Below are positions 43,061 through 52,705 of a stretch of DNA of 64,000 bases, one piece after another. The translations under genes and the position numbers were made by a program. The notes under the pieces were generated by a model. That model ran no database searches. It was given only the letters and a program-made list of their open reading frames with translations, and was not told where the DNA came from. Within the stretch, counting starts at the first letter, position 1. The number at the start of each line of letters is the position of its first letter. Origin of the DNA: Ramlibacter sp. (GTDB taxonomy: Bacteria > Pseudomonadota > Gammaproteobacteria > Burkholderiales > Burkholderiaceae_C); contig JAQZBU010000020.1 in the NCBI GenBank assembly GCA_029237735.1, forward strand, positions 21,096-85,095, given 5' to 3'.

Positions 43061-43276
43061 TCATGAGGAGCGGCGCAAGGGCGCGAGCAGGTGCTTGAGC
43101 CCGTTGTGGTCGATCTCCAGCATCAGCGCCAGCAGGCGGCCCAGTTCGCCCGGCGGAAAGCCTTCACGCGCGAACCAGGCCAGGTAGTTGCCCGGCAGGT
43201 CGGCGATGACGCGGCCCTTGTACTTGCCGTAGGGCATTTCGCGGGTGACGAGGAGTTGCAGGAGTTGGGGGTCCAT
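43061..43276 (-). CDS. DUF3820 family protein
   Basis: 71 residues: MDPQLLQLLVTREMPYGKYK, then GRVIADLPGNYLAWFAREGF and PPGELGRLLALMLEIDHNGL. The MP-x-GK-x-KG-x-xIxDLP-x-xYL-x-W pattern is typical of DUF3820. It is small, soluble and of unknown role. It is a single gene on the minus strand. Confidence 0.85.
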   Translation of the reverse strand: MDPQLLQLLVTREMPYGKYKGRVIADLPGNYLAWFAREGFPPGELGRLLALMLEIDHNGLKHLLAPLRRSS

Positions 43277-43348
43277 CGGTGCAAGCGTAGCGCACTACCA
43301 CCTTGCCCGTCAGGTGCCGGACAAGGGTTCCGCGCGTCTAACTGCCCG

Positions 43349-43525
43349 CTATTTCGCGAGCGCCCGCATCACGTCTTCGCGCACGGGCCCGCGCACCTTG
43401 ATGGCATTGAGCACCTGCACCCTGCTGCGCCCCGTGGCGCGCATGAGGGCGTAGATCTCATTTTCCAGCTGGGCCTCGGTTTTGGCCTGGAGTTCGAGAT
43501 TGGGATTGGTGGTGTCGGTGGTCAT
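43349..43525 (-). CDS. Small helical protein, 58 residues
   Basis: This short frame starts at the ATG at 43525 with AAGG 5 nt upstream and ends at TAG 43349. It reads MTTDTTNPNLELQAKTEA, then QLENEIYALMRATGRSRVQV, then LNAIKVRGPVREDVMRALAK. Codon third positions are G/C-rich as in its neighbours, and the content is strongly helical, with a basic patch in the centre that could bind nucleic acid. I do not recognise a family, but the ribosome site and codon use support a real gene. It stands between the DUF3820 and kinase genes. Confidence 0.55.
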   Translation of the reverse strand: MTTDTTNPNLELQAKTEAQLENEIYALMRATGRSRVQVLNAIKVRGPVREDVMRALAK

Positions 43526-43606
43526 GGGCGCCTTGGGTTGTAGGTGCCTACTGTGACAGGTTCCCAGGAGGGGACCAAGAATCAGCCCTCGCCCTTCGAG
43601 AAGGCT

Positions 43607-45013
43607 TCAAGTGGCCCTCCTCTGGTCGCTTCGCACAATCGCGGTGAAAACGCTGCCGACACCCGCCGAACTGGTGGCGGTGACGTCCCCACCCATGAGC
43701 CGGCACAAGCGCCGGCTGATCACGAGCCCCAGTCCAGTGCCGCCGTATTTGCGCGTGGTGTCGGAGTCGGCCTGCGTGAACACCTGGAACAATTTGCCGA
43801 GCTGCTCGGGCGTCATCCCGATTCCGGTGTCGCCCACCTCGAAAGCGACGATCGCGCGTCCTTCGTCGTCGGTGCCTTTGCGCACGGCAAGGCGGATCGT
43901 GCCCTCGTGCGTGAATTTCGCAGCGTTGGCGAGGAGGTTGATGAGTATCTGGCGCAGCCGGGTCGCGTCAGTGTGTACGCGGCCAAGGCCGGGCGGCAGA
44001 TCGAGTTCGAGTCGATTACGGTTGGCTTGCAGGAGAGGCTGCGTCGTCGACGTGACGTGATCCACGAGTTGGGAAAGGTCCACGTCCTCGATCATCAGCT
44101 CTACTTTGTCCGCTTCGATCTTCGACAGGTCCAGCACGTCGTTGATCAGCCCCAGCAGGTGCCGCGCCGCCGTCTTGATGCGGCCCAGGTCGGACATCGT
44201 GGACGGGGCGACCGGCTGGTCCTCCAGTTCCTCTTCGACCAGCTCGGCGTAGCCGATCACCCCGTTGAGCGGGGTGCGAAGTTCGTGGCTCATGTTCGCC
44301 AGGAACGCGCTCTTCGCACGGTTGGCCTGTTCCGCGAGCTCGCGCGCGAGCTCTGCGGCCTCGCGCGCCTGCTCCAGCTCGAAAGCCTGCTGCTCGATGA
44401 AGGCGTTGCGGGCCTTCACCTCGCGATTCGCCCGGATGGCCGCGCGCGTCTGCACGTGCGACTGCACGCCGAACATCACCATGAACAGGCACAAGGTCAC
44501 TGCAGCGAGCAGCTGCGTGATCTCCGATGCCCGGACGTACCCCGCAAAGCCCCCTGCGGCAGCGCCCAGGAACGCACCCGCGAAGAACACAAAAACGCTT
44601 CCCAAGGCGAAGCGCATGCCGCCGACGCTCAGGTTGGTGCTGAGCATGGCTATCGCAAACACCGCGGTGACCACGATGTCGAAGCCAAGAAGCGCGGCCC
44701 AGGCCGAGAGTATCAGCGTGTCTACCAGCAGGCAGCCTAGTTCGGTTCGCTTGCTGTCCGCGGCGGTGCGGCCCAGCCAGTACGCGAGGTGGGACCAGAC
44801 CAGCGTCGTGAACGCCAGCCACGCCCAGGCGAGCGGCGACGGCGAACTCGCGAGGAAAACGGAAAGGATGATGGACGCGCTCGCCGTGTGGCCGACGATG
44901 CGGATGGGGTAGTCCAGCTTGACGATAGGGTGCACGGCGCGCTTCGGCGCGGCCGACGCATCAGGGGCCGGTGTGATTCTGCGCGCGAGAACTTCGGAAC
45001 GATCGGCTCCCAT
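43607..45013 (-). CDS. MASE2-type membrane sensor histidine kinase
   Basis: 468 residues from the ATG at 45013, with AGGAG close upstream. The N-terminal ~170 residues form a membrane domain of about five helices that resembles MASE2 ([40 protein letters not shown]). A coiled coil leads to HisKA, with H243 in [19 protein letters not shown], and HATPase_c with [16 protein letters not shown] and [13 protein letters not shown]. No receiver domain is present, and no response regulator is nearby, so the phosphate acceptor is elsewhere. MASE2 is better known from diguanylate cyclases. Confidence 0.88.
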   Translation of the reverse strand: MGADRSEVLARRITPAPDASAAPKRAVHPIVKLDYPIRIVGHTASASIILSVFLASSPSPLAWAWLAFTTLVWSHLAYWLGRTAADSKRTELGCLLVDTLILSAWAALLGFDIVVTAVFAIAMLSTNLSVGGMRFALGSVFVFFAGAFLGAAAGGFAGYVRASEITQLLAAVTLCLFMVMFGVQSHVQTRAAIRANREVKARNAFIEQQAFELEQAREAAELARELAEQANRAKSAFLANMSHELRTPLNGVIGYAELVEEELEDQPVAPSTMSDLGRIKTAARHLLGLINDVLDLSKIEADKVELMIEDVDLSQLVDHVTSTTQPLLQANRNRLELDLPPGLGRVHTDATRLRQILINLLANAAKFTHEGTIRLAVRKGTDDEGRAIVAFEVGDTGIGMTPEQLGKLFQVFTQADSDTTRKYGGTGLGLVISRRLCRLMGGDVTATSSAGVGSVFTAIVRSDQRRAT

Positions 45014-45109
45014 GCTGCTCCTGAGATAGTCTCTTCGCAATGGCGGCATCATATAGCCTCCACCGGAGAGTCCTGCCATCAACTCTTCAGGCATCCCTTC
45101 GTAAAACCG

Positions 45110-46249
45110 TCAGATACGTTCCAAAACCACTGCGATCCCCTGCCCCACGCCGATACACATGGTGCACAGGGCGTAGCGGCCGCCGATGCGATGCAATTGG
45201 TTCACGGCGGTGGCCGCGAGCCTCGCGCCCGATGCGCCGAGGGGGTGCCCCAGCGCGATCGCGCCGCCGTTCGGGTTCACGCGCGCATCTTCGTCCGACA
45301 GGCCAAGGTCGCGCATCACTGCCAGGCCTTGCGCCGCAAAGGCCTCGTTCAGCTCGATGACGTCCATATCAGCCAATGACAGACCCGTCAGCGCCAACAC
45401 CTTGCGAGTCGCGGGCGCGGGCCCCATGCCCATGATCCGGGGCGGCACGCCCGCAGTGGCCATCGCCACCACGCGGGCCCGCGGCGTGAGGCCATGGCGT
45501 GCCGCGGCGGATTCATCCGCCAACAGCAGCGCGCAAGCGCCGTCGTTGACCCCTGAGGCATTGCCGGCGGTGACGGTGCCGTCTGGTCGCACGACCCCCT
45601 TGAGCCTCGCCAGCGCCTCGAGGCTGGTCTCGCGCGGATGTTCGTCCCGGCTCACAACGATGGGCTCTCCCCTCTTCTGCGCAATCGTCACCGGCACGAC
45701 CTCGGGATCGAAGAAGCCGCTAACCTGCGCAGCGAGCGCCCTTTGCTGCGAACGCAGCGCCATGCGGTCCTGGGCGTCGCGCTCGATGCCGAAGTCCTTG
45801 GCAACGTTCTCGGCCGTTTCCGGCATGGAATCGACGCCGTAGCGCTCCTTCATGAGCCGGTTCACGAAGCGCCAGCCGATCGTCGTGTCCTGCACAGCAG
45901 TGGCCCGCGAGAAGGCCGCCTCCGCCTTCGGCATCACGAACGGTGCACGGCTCATGCTCTCGACGCCCCCGGCAATCAACAGGTCCGCCTCGCCGGACTT
46001 GATCGCGCGCGCCGCAGTGCCGAGCGCGTCCAGGCCCGACCCGCAGAGCCGGTTGACGGTGGACCCTGGCACCTCGAGAGGCAGCCCGGCCAGCAGCGCA
46101 CTCATGCGAGCCACGTTGCGATTGTCTTCGCCCGCCTGGTTGGCGCAGCCGTAGATCACGTCCGCCACCGCTTGCCAGTCAACGTGCGTGTGGCGTGCCA
46201 TCAGCGCCCGGCGCGGCGAATTCGACAAGTTTGCCCTCCAGGTCGGCAT
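45110..46249 (-). CDS. Thiolase (acetyl-CoA acyltransferase, PcaF-like), N-terminally truncated
   Basis: The readable thiolase homology starts at RALMARHTHVDWQAVADVIYG (ATG at 46201) and runs to the end. Catalytic residues are present: NRLCGSGLDA (nucleophilic Cys), NEAFAAQ, GHPLGASGAR (His) and CTMCIGVGQG (second Cys). About 35 N-terminal residues that family members have before this point, with the AxRTPxG segment, are missing. The stretch up to 46249 is a fused shift of the upstream gene's end. The enzyme should cleave 3-oxoacyl-CoA with CoA at the end of this operon. Activity is doubtful without the N-terminal strand. Confidence 0.8.
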   Translation of the reverse strand: MPTWRANLSNSPRRALMARHTHVDWQAVADVIYGCANQAGEDNRNVARMSALLAGLPLEVPGSTVNRLCGSGLDALGTAARAIKSGEADLLIAGGVESMSRAPFVMPKAEAAFSRATAVQDTTIGWRFVNRLMKERYGVDSMPETAENVAKDFGIERDAQDRMALRSQQRALAAQVSGFFDPEVVPVTIAQKRGEPIVVSRDEHPRETSLEALARLKGVVRPDGTVTAGNASGVNDGACALLLADESAAARHGLTPRARVVAMATAGVPPRIMGMGPAPATRKVLALTGLSLADMDVIELNEAFAAQGLAVMRDLGLSDEDARVNPNGGAIALGHPLGASGARLAATAVNQLHRIGGRYALCTMCIGVGQGIAVVLERI

Positions 46250-47459
46250 CGGTCAGGGGAAGCTCGGGATCGCCTTTGCGGTTCGGCTGCAGGTGCACAA
46301 GCCGCCGCCCGTCCCGCAGCACGATCTCGACACGGGCTGAGCGCCGGCCGGGGAAGCCTGCATCGAGCTCCGGGTCGACTGCGACATGAATGCGCTCCAG
46401 CAACGCACGCGTGACCGGATCCTGCAGGCGTTGCGGTTCATACGCGGCCATTCGGACGCTTCCGTGCAGCAAGGCGGTCGCGACGACAAAGGGGATGCTG
46501 AACTGCGCCTCGTTGACCGTCGCGGGTCGTGCATAGCAGGCGACGTCCAGCGCCGGCTTATAAGTACCGATCCGCAGGCTTTCGATTTCGTCGGCGTGGA
46601 AGCCGTGGAGCCGCTGCAATTCGAGCGCGCCGTCGATGGAGGGGAAGCTGTGGCCGCAGCCGACATGGTTTTTGAATGTGGTGCGCGTGATGTGGAAGTC
46701 ACGTCCCAGTGTGGTGCCCACCTGGGACCAATCGGCGCCCGTGCTCATGGCGACGCCGAGGCCTGCTTCGCCGTCGAGTACATCGAGCGAGCCGGTGATG
46801 CCGCGGCCGGCGAGTTGCGCCGCCAACAGACCACCCTCGGCCGCACGCCCAGGGTGAAGCGGTTTGGACATCGAGTCCATCCGGAAAGCCTGTTGCAGCC
46901 CGGCCGCAAAGGTGGCGGCAGTGGCCAGCGCGTGCGCGAACTGCGTTTCGGAAAGACGGAGCAGATACCCAGCCGCCGACGCGGCTCCGAAGGTACCCAC
47001 CGTACCCGTGTTGTGCCAATACTTGTAGTGCCCCCGCCCCAACGCAATGCCAATTCGGGTTGAGACCTCGTACCCAAGAACAATTGCGCGCAGGAACTCC
47101 CGCCCGTTGCACCCGGTCGATTGCGCCGCAGCGAGCGCCGCGGAGATGGTCGCGGCGCCCGGGTGGTACATCGCCTCACGGAAGCTATCGTCGACTTCGG
47201 CGGCGTGGGCCGCAGCACCGTTGATCATGGCCGCGGCACGTGCCGTTGCCGCACGGCCCAGGATCAGCCGGGCGGAACCACGGTCCAGGTCTTCGGCTAA
47301 TACCTCTTCAAGCAGCCGGACAGGTTCCCTGGTGAGACCGGGGTAGACCGAGGCATACCAGTCGACCACCGCCCGCTTGGCGTGGTGCATCACTTCGGCC
47401 GGCAGTGCCTGGCTTGCAAATTCCGCGGCGTACCGGGCGAAAATTTGTGTAGCGAACAT
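46179..47459 (-). CDS. MmgE/PrpD family protein, C-terminally shortened
   Basis: 426 residues from the ATG at 47459, which lies 1 nt after the upstream gene. The family fold is clear: AVVDWYASVYPGL, NGAAAHAAEVDDSF, HPGAATISAALAAAQ, GYEVSTRIG, TFKNHVGCGHSFPSIDGALE and a small-domain PFVVATALLHGSV. It ends with PLTDADLEGKLVEFAAP then an unrelated ADGTPHAR, where relatives continue for some 20-30 residues. MmgE/PrpD proteins act as 2-methylcitrate dehydratase or aconitate-type enzymes. Its 3' end overlaps the thiolase 5' end out of frame, at a probable deletion junction. Confidence 0.82.
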   Translation of the reverse strand: MFATQIFARYAAEFASQALPAEVMHHAKRAVVDWYASVYPGLTREPVRLLEEVLAEDLDRGSARLILGRAATARAAAMINGAAAHAAEVDDSFREAMYHPGAATISAALAAAQSTGCNGREFLRAIVLGYEVSTRIGIALGRGHYKYWHNTGTVGTFGAASAAGYLLRLSETQFAHALATAATFAAGLQQAFRMDSMSKPLHPGRAAEGGLLAAQLAGRGITGSLDVLDGEAGLGVAMSTGADWSQVGTTLGRDFHITRTTFKNHVGCGHSFPSIDGALELQRLHGFHADEIESLRIGTYKPALDVACYARPATVNEAQFSIPFVVATALLHGSVRMAAYEPQRLQDPVTRALLERIHVAVDPELDAGFPGRRSARVEIVLRDGRRLVHLQPNRKGDPELPLTDADLEGKLVEFAAPGADGTPHAR

Positions 47460-47460
47460 G

Positions 47461-48678
47461 TTATGCAAGCTCCTCGAGCACATGACGTGGATCACCCGGA
47501 ACGAACCCTGGGCCGCTCACCTGTGCCAGCCATTCCAGGTCGGCTCGTAGCGCCAGGGCTCCGCGGTGGCGCGCCCAAGTCACGGGGCCGCCTTCCGCTC
47601 GCGGAAAGCCATAGCCGTTCAGCAGCACGACATCCACGTCGCTTGCACGCTGTGCAACACCTTCCGCGAGCACCAGCGCGGCTTCATTCACCATGGCGAG
47701 CAGCGCCCGCCGCTGGATCTCGTCGGCACCCAAGGTGCGCCGCACGATGCCCTTGTCCGCGCTTGCGGAAGCGATGAGTTCGTGCACACGGGTGTCGACT
47801 TGCCCTCGGGATTTGACGGCCTCGTCTTCGTACAGGTAATAGCCGGCGCCGGTCTTGCGCCCCAGTCGGCCAGCCTCACAGAGCATGTCGGGAATGCGAA
47901 CGTAGCGCGCCTGCGGATCGCGGGTGGCCGCCTGGCTCTGGCGCATGCGCCAGGCAATGTCCAGGCCGGACAGGTCCGCGACCGCGAAGGGACCCATGGC
48001 GAAGCCGAACGCTTCAAGCGCGGAATCCACCTGTTCGGGCATTGCGCCTTCTTCCAGCATGAACTCGCACTGGCGGCGGTAGGCCGAGAAAATTCGGTTG
48101 CCCACGAACCCGAAGGCATTGCCTGTGACGACCGGGAGTTTCCCCATCCGATTTGCAACTTCCACGGCGGTCAGCAAAACTTCAGGCGCCGTTGCCGCGC
48201 CACGCACCACCTCCACCAGTCGCATCACGTTTGCAGGGCTGAAGAAGTGCAAACCCACTACATCACGCGGCCTCGATGTTGCAGCGGCGATTGCATCGAC
48301 ATCGAGATAGGAAGTGTTGGTAGCGAGGATGGCACCCGGCTTGGCGATCTTGTCCAGGCGCGCAAAGACATCGCGCTTGACGGCCAGGTCTTCGTAAACG
48401 GCCTCGATCACCAGGTCTGCCTGCGCGAGTGCATTCCACTCGGTGGTCGCATGCAACCTGGACTCGCACTCGGCGGCCCTGTCGGCGCTCACCTTGCCCG
48501 CGGCGACCCGGCGGGCGTAGTGTTCGCGGACACGGGTGGCACCGCATTGCAAGGCGGCAGCATCCTGTTCGAGCAGCGTAACATCCAGATCCGCATCGAG
48601 TGCCGTGATCGCGATGCCCGTGCCCATGGTGCCCGCGCCGATGACAGCCAAGCTGCGCACTTGTACCTGTTGGGTCAT
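47461..48678 (-). CDS. 3-hydroxyacyl-CoA dehydrogenase
   Basis: 405 residues. The NAD-binding Rossmann start is LAVIGAGTMGTGIAITALDA. The 3HCDH N domain continues with LHFFSPANVMRLVEVVRG (with the catalytic His in LHFFSP) and VTGNAFGFVGNRIFSAY, followed by two C-terminal 3HCDH repeats. There is no hydratase domain, so it is the single-function form. It oxidises 3-hydroxyacyl-CoA to the 3-oxo form. It overlaps the upstream ligase gene by 4 nt and sits 1 nt before the PrpD-like gene. Confidence 0.9.
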   Translation of the reverse strand: MTQQVQVRSLAVIGAGTMGTGIAITALDADLDVTLLEQDAAALQCGATRVREHYARRVAAGKVSADRAAECESRLHATTEWNALAQADLVIEAVYEDLAVKRDVFARLDKIAKPGAILATNTSYLDVDAIAAATSRPRDVVGLHFFSPANVMRLVEVVRGAATAPEVLLTAVEVANRMGKLPVVTGNAFGFVGNRIFSAYRRQCEFMLEEGAMPEQVDSALEAFGFAMGPFAVADLSGLDIAWRMRQSQAATRDPQARYVRIPDMLCEAGRLGRKTGAGYYLYEDEAVKSRGQVDTRVHELIASASADKGIVRRTLGADEIQRRALLAMVNEAALVLAEGVAQRASDVDVVLLNGYGFPRAEGGPVTWARHRGALALRADLEWLAQVSGPGFVPGDPRHVLEELA

Positions 48679-50756
48679 GACAAAACTACGACGCCATCGG
48701 CCGCACGCACGCCCTGCCCTTGCGGCAAGACGAAGACGGGATTGATCTCGGCCTCAACCAGCCGGTCGCCGAGTTGCGCTGCCATCCGGGAGAACGCAAC
48801 GATGGCGTCTACCAGCGCTTCGATGTCGGCTTTGGGGCGCCCCCGGAAGCCGTCGAGCAGCGGCCAGGTCTTGAGCTCTTGCGCCATGCCCAGGGCCTCC
48901 TGCCTGCTCAAACCACCTTCTACCGGCAACAGCCGCATCGTGGTGTCCTTGAACAGTTCGGCGGTGATGCCGCCCATGCCAAGAAGCACTGCTGTGCCGA
49001 GGGGGTCGCGGTGCATGCCCAGAATCAGTTCTGTTCCCCCGGTGACCATCTCCTGCACGAGGAAGCGGCTCGGACGAACGTGGGCCTTCGACTCAACGTC
49101 GTCGGCCATGGCAAGCAGTCGCGCGCCGATCTGCTCCGCAGTCACGTTGACGGCCACGCCGCCCACGTCGCTTTTGTGCGTGATCTCGCCCGAGAGGATT
49201 TTCAGCACCACCCGGCCACTGAGCTCCTGCGCGGCGCGCTCGGCTTCGGCGGCGCTTTCAACGACGATCTCGCGCACGCAAGGCACGCCGAACCGCGCGA
49301 AGAGCTGCTTGGCTAGCGCTTCGTCGAGGGAGCCCACCGGCAGATCTCCCACAGACACCGGCGTCACTGCGGCTTGCGGCTGCGGGGCCTCCCACTGGCT
49401 CGCCTGGAGCATGCCGCCGAGCGCCGCGGTGCAGCTCTCGGCGGCGACGAAAGCTGGAACGCCGCGTTGCGTCAGTAGCGCCGCCACTTCCGGTGCGTGC
49501 GGGCTGACATAGGCGATCACGGGCTTGTCGGACAGCGGCAGGCAGTCCTCGATGGCCCCCGCCATCAGCTCAGGCATCGCCAGGCTCGAGGAGCCGACGA
49601 TGATGGTGAGCGCGTCATAGCTAGGGCTGGCCAGCAGGATCTTGATGGCGCTGCGCAGCAGGTCCGGCTGCAGACCTGCCAGCGTCACGTCGATCGGGTT
49701 GCGGTCCAGTGCGGCGTGGTCGCCGGTCTGCAGGGCGCGCAGCGCGGCCGCCGTCTCGGCATCCGGAGCGGGCGTGTCGAACCCCGAAACGCCGAGGCTG
49801 TCAGAGACCAAGGTTCCAGCGCCGCCGGTGGAAGTCAGGATGGCTATGCGCTTGCCGCGCAGCTTGCGGCCTGTGGCCAGTGCCACGGGGATGTCCAGGA
49901 GATCGTCAAAAGTTTGTGCGCGGATCACGCCGCACTGACGAAACAGGGCGTCATACATGCGATCGGCGCCCGCAAGCGCACCGGTATGAGATACAGCAGC
50001 CTTGGCGCCCGCCTCGGAACGCCCTATCTTGAACGCGACGATCGGCTTGCCCGCGCGGGCGGCCTTCAGCGCCGCAGCACGGAACTTCTCGGGGTTGCGT
50101 ACGGTTTCGACGTACAGCGCGATCACCTTGGTGGCATCGTCGTCCACGAGAGCGTCGATGAAGTCAGCCAATTCCAGATCAACCTCGTTGCTGGTGGAAA
50201 TAAGCTTGGAAAGCCCGATGCCCCGGGCCGCTGCACGGGACAGCAAAGACCCGAGGATGCCGCCGCTTTGCGACACCACGCCGATGGACCCTTTCGGGAA
50301 GTGCTCCATCTCCAGCGCGCCGGTGGCGGACAAGACGATGTTGTCGGTCAGGTTCACCAGGCCGATCGTGTTGGGCCCCAGGATGCGCATCGAGCCGGCC
50401 GCTTCCATCAGCTGCTGCTGGCGGCGCGCGCCTTGTTCGCCTGTTTCGGTGTAGCCGCTTGCGAGCACGATCGCAGCCGCAGTGCCGCGCGCGGCCAGTT
50501 CGCGAACGGCCAGGTGCGCACGCTCGGCACCCAGCAACACGATGGCAACGTCGGGCGTTTCCGGAAGCGAGCTCACGTCGGGGTAGCACTTCAGGCCCGC
50601 GATCGTGTCCACCTTCGGGTTGACGGGGTAGATCTTTCCGCCGAAAGCATGCTTCATCAGGTAGGCGACCGGACGGCCCGCGGTCTTGGTGGGGTCGGCT
50701 GATGCGCCGATGACGGCGACGCTGCGGGGCTGGAGGAGTCGGTTGATCGAGTTCAT
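48675..50756 (-). CDS. ADP-forming acyl-CoA synthetase/CoA-binding protein
   Basis: 693 residues. The N-terminal CoA-binding domain opens with LLQPRSVAVIGASADPTKTAG. Two succinyl-CoA-ligase-like domains follow, with the phospho-His region KAAVSHTGALAGADR, and a C-terminal ATP-grasp domain (VVLKILSGEITHKSDVGGVA, VQEMVTGGTELILGMHRDP, LVEAEINPVFVLP). It belongs to the acetate-CoA ligase (ADP-forming) group, which activates or releases acyl-CoA with ATP. It gives the first CoA-activation step for the operon (inference). It lies 4 nt from the hydratase gene. Confidence 0.88.
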   Translation of the reverse strand: MNSINRLLQPRSVAVIGASADPTKTAGRPVAYLMKHAFGGKIYPVNPKVDTIAGLKCYPDVSSLPETPDVAIVLLGAERAHLAVRELAARGTAAAIVLASGYTETGEQGARRQQQLMEAAGSMRILGPNTIGLVNLTDNIVLSATGALEMEHFPKGSIGVVSQSGGILGSLLSRAAARGIGLSKLISTSNEVDLELADFIDALVDDDATKVIALYVETVRNPEKFRAAALKAARAGKPIVAFKIGRSEAGAKAAVSHTGALAGADRMYDALFRQCGVIRAQTFDDLLDIPVALATGRKLRGKRIAILTSTGGAGTLVSDSLGVSGFDTPAPDAETAAALRALQTGDHAALDRNPIDVTLAGLQPDLLRSAIKILLASPSYDALTIIVGSSSLAMPELMAGAIEDCLPLSDKPVIAYVSPHAPEVAALLTQRGVPAFVAAESCTAALGGMLQASQWEAPQPQAAVTPVSVGDLPVGSLDEALAKQLFARFGVPCVREIVVESAAEAERAAQELSGRVVLKILSGEITHKSDVGGVAVNVTAEQIGARLLAMADDVESKAHVRPSRFLVQEMVTGGTELILGMHRDPLGTAVLLGMGGITAELFKDTTMRLLPVEGGLSRQEALGMAQELKTWPLLDGFRGRPKADIEALVDAIVAFSRMAAQLGDRLVEAEINPVFVLPQGQGVRAADGVVVLS

Positions 50757-50760
50757 GGCC

Positions 50761-51567
50761 TTACTGCTTGCTGGCTGCGGACTTGGCGAGAAATGCCATC
50801 ACGGATTCGCGATGTTCGTTGCTCGTGTAGCAGATGCCCTGGGCCTGGCTGCCTTGGGCAAACACCTGCTGCGCCGACATCTCGAAGCTCTGGTTCAGGA
50901 TGGTCTTGCCGAGCGCGAGTGCCGTGCCGGAGCCCTTGCTCAGTTCAGCGGCCCAGGCTTGCGCATCGGCCAGGAGCTTGTCTGCGCTGGTCTTGCGATC
51001 GACGATGCCCAGTGCCACTGCTTCGTCCGCGTCCACCTTGCGGCCCGTGAAGATCAGCTCCTTGGCCTTCGGCAGCCCCACACGACGGGGCAGGAAGTAC
51101 ATCCCGCCGCCATCGGGAATGATGCCCCGGTGGATGTACGACCAGGTGAAGCTTGCCCACTCGTTGGCAATGATGAAGTCGCAGGCCAGCGCGGTGTCCG
51201 CACCCAGCCCCGACGCGGCGCCGTTGACCGCGGCGATCACGGGCTTGGGCATCGTGTGCAGCAACGACTGCGTATGGTGGACGCGTTGCTGGCGGTGCCA
51301 GCCATTGAAGCCGACCTCGCCTGCAGGGGCGTTCATGCGTCGCTCCATCCCCGAGATGTCGCCGCCCGCGCAGAAGCCTTTGCCGGCACCGGTAAGGACC
51401 AGCGCGCGGATGGATTTGTCGGCCGTGACATGCTCCAACGCGTGGATGAATTCGGTGCGCATGTCGTCACTCATGGCGTTGCGCTTGTCCGGGCGGTTCA
51501 AGGTGAGCGTTGCGATGCCGCTCTGGACTTGCAAGTCGATCAGGGAGTAGTTCATGGCGTTGCCCAT
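50761..51567 (-). CDS. Enoyl-CoA hydratase/isomerase family protein
   Basis: 268 residues of the crotonase fold: IATLTLNRPDKRNAMSDDMR, oxyanion segment GAGKGFCAGGDIS, AAVNGAASGLGADTALACDF and IIPDGGGMYFLPRRVGLPKA. The catalytic Glu of the second conserved position is replaced by Asp in IIPDGGG, so the reaction may be an isomerisation or a variant hydration. It follows the Bug gene by 12 nt and precedes the CoA ligase by 4 nt. Confidence 0.88.
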   Translation of the reverse strand: MGNAMNYSLIDLQVQSGIATLTLNRPDKRNAMSDDMRTEFIHALEHVTADKSIRALVLTGAGKGFCAGGDISGMERRMNAPAGEVGFNGWHRQQRVHHTQSLLHTMPKPVIAAVNGAASGLGADTALACDFIIANEWASFTWSYIHRGIIPDGGGMYFLPRRVGLPKAKELIFTGRKVDADEAVALGIVDRKTSADKLLADAQAWAAELSKGSGTALALGKTILNQSFEMSAQQVFAQGSQAQGICYTSNEHRESVMAFLAKSAASKQ

Positions 51568-51579
51568 TTGCTTCTTTAT

Positions 51580-52554
51580 TCAGTCGATCTTGATGTTGTT
51601 TTCCTTGACGACCTTGCTCCAGCGCACAGCTTCCGCACGGACGTAATCGTCGAGTTCCTTCGGTGCTCCTGCGCTGACGGTCAGGCCTTCAGGTTCGATC
51701 TTCTTGCGGAAGTCCGCGTTGTCCGTCGCTTTCTTGGCGGCGGCATGGAGTTTGGCGATCGCCTCGGGCGGGGTGCCGGCGGGGACGAATAGGCCGTACC
51801 AACTCTCGACCGCATATCCGGGCACGGTCTCTGCGATGGCCGGAAGGTCTTTCAAGACCGGCGAACGCTGTGGGGTTGTCACACCGAGCGCGCGCATTTT
51901 GCCGCTTGCGATCTGCGGCGCGGCGGCAGCAGCCGTGGCGAACATGACATCCACCTGGCCGCCGAGCAGGTCCGTCATGGCCGGCCCCGCACCCCTGTAC
52001 GGGATGTGCGTCATCTTCACCTTCGCGAGGTTGCTGAACATCTCACCCGCCAGGTGCGCCGAGGTTCCATTACCCTGGGAGGCATAGGTCACCTTGTCGG
52101 GTTGAGCGCGCGCGGCGGCGACGACGTCCGCTACCGATTTGAAGGGGCTGCCGGCTCGCACCACCAGAATGTTGGGGCCGCGCGCCAGCAGAATGACCGG
52201 GCTGAACGCCTTGTCCGTATCGAAGGGGAGCTTGGCCATCAGGCTAGGGTTGACGGCGTGCGCGAAGCTTGCCACCACGACCGTGTAGCCGTCCGCGGGG
52301 CTCTTCGCCACCATGTCCGTACCGATGATGGTTCCCGCTCCGGGTTTGTTTTCCACGATCACCGGCTGGCCCAGTGCCTGCGCCATACCAACGCCGAGCG
52401 CGCGGGCGACCGCGTCGGTGCCGCCGCCCGGCGCGAAGGGAACGACCAATTTCACGGGCTTGTCGGGGAACGCGGCGATTGCCGCGCTGGCTGCGAATAC
52501 CGTGACGGCAATTGCCGCCCCAGCACGTACGAGAAGGGATCGAAAGCTGAACAT
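51580..52554 (-). CDS. Bug/TctC-family receptor, first gene of the catabolic operon
   Basis: 324 residues. The Sec signal peptide (about 1-27, ending ASAAIAA) is followed by [61 protein letters not shown] and a C-terminal [16 protein letters not shown]. It is close in text to the second Bug protein at 53620, which suggests a related ligand. It heads the minus-strand operon of hydratase, CoA ligase, dehydrogenase, PrpD-like and thiolase genes. A TTCCA-N5-TGGAA palindrome lies 71 nt upstream. Confidence 0.9.
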   Translation of the reverse strand: MFSFRSLLVRAGAAIAVTVFAASAAIAAFPDKPVKLVVPFAPGGGTDAVARALGVGMAQALGQPVIVENKPGAGTIIGTDMVAKSPADGYTVVVASFAHAVNPSLMAKLPFDTDKAFSPVILLARGPNILVVRAGSPFKSVADVVAAARAQPDKVTYASQGNGTSAHLAGEMFSNLAKVKMTHIPYRGAGPAMTDLLGGQVDVMFATAAAAAPQIASGKMRALGVTTPQRSPVLKDLPAIAETVPGYAVESWYGLFVPAGTPPEAIAKLHAAAKKATDNADFRKKIEPEGLTVSAGAPKELDDYVRAEAVRWSKVVKENNIKID

Positions 52555-52624
52555 CGTGTGTGTCTCCTGATGGTCTGAAGGGATGCCAGGAGCTTAGGGA
52601 TCGGCCCGACTTTTGGCACCCGTC

Positions 52625-52645
52625 TAATTCCACACAGTGGAATTA
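52625..52645. promoter_or_regulatory. IclR-type operator 1
   Basis: A perfect inverted repeat with arms TAATTCCA and TGGAATTA and 5-nt centre CACAG lies in the divergent region between the Bug gene and iclR. Its core ATTCCA-N5-TGGAAT is repeated at 52671 and, slightly shortened, at 53536. Confidence 0.75.
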
Positions 52646-52670
52646 CCCTTGCTTGTGCAACCGTAGTTGC

Positions 52671-52687
52671 ATTCCAATGCGTGGAAT
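52671..52687. promoter_or_regulatory. IclR-type operator 2
   Basis: The same core ATTCCA-N5-TGGAAT (centre ATGCG) lies 44 bp centre-to-centre from operator 1, near four helical turns, and 18 nt before the iclR ATG. Placement on the same DNA face fits cooperative binding of an IclR tetramer and autoregulation. Confidence 0.75.
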
Positions 52688-52705
52688 TCATTACGACTGA
52701 ACCCC

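Noticed and set aside
47566..49512. 648-codon plus-strand frame
   Set aside because: Antisense to the 3HCDH and CoA-ligase genes, both of which have clear catalytic motifs.
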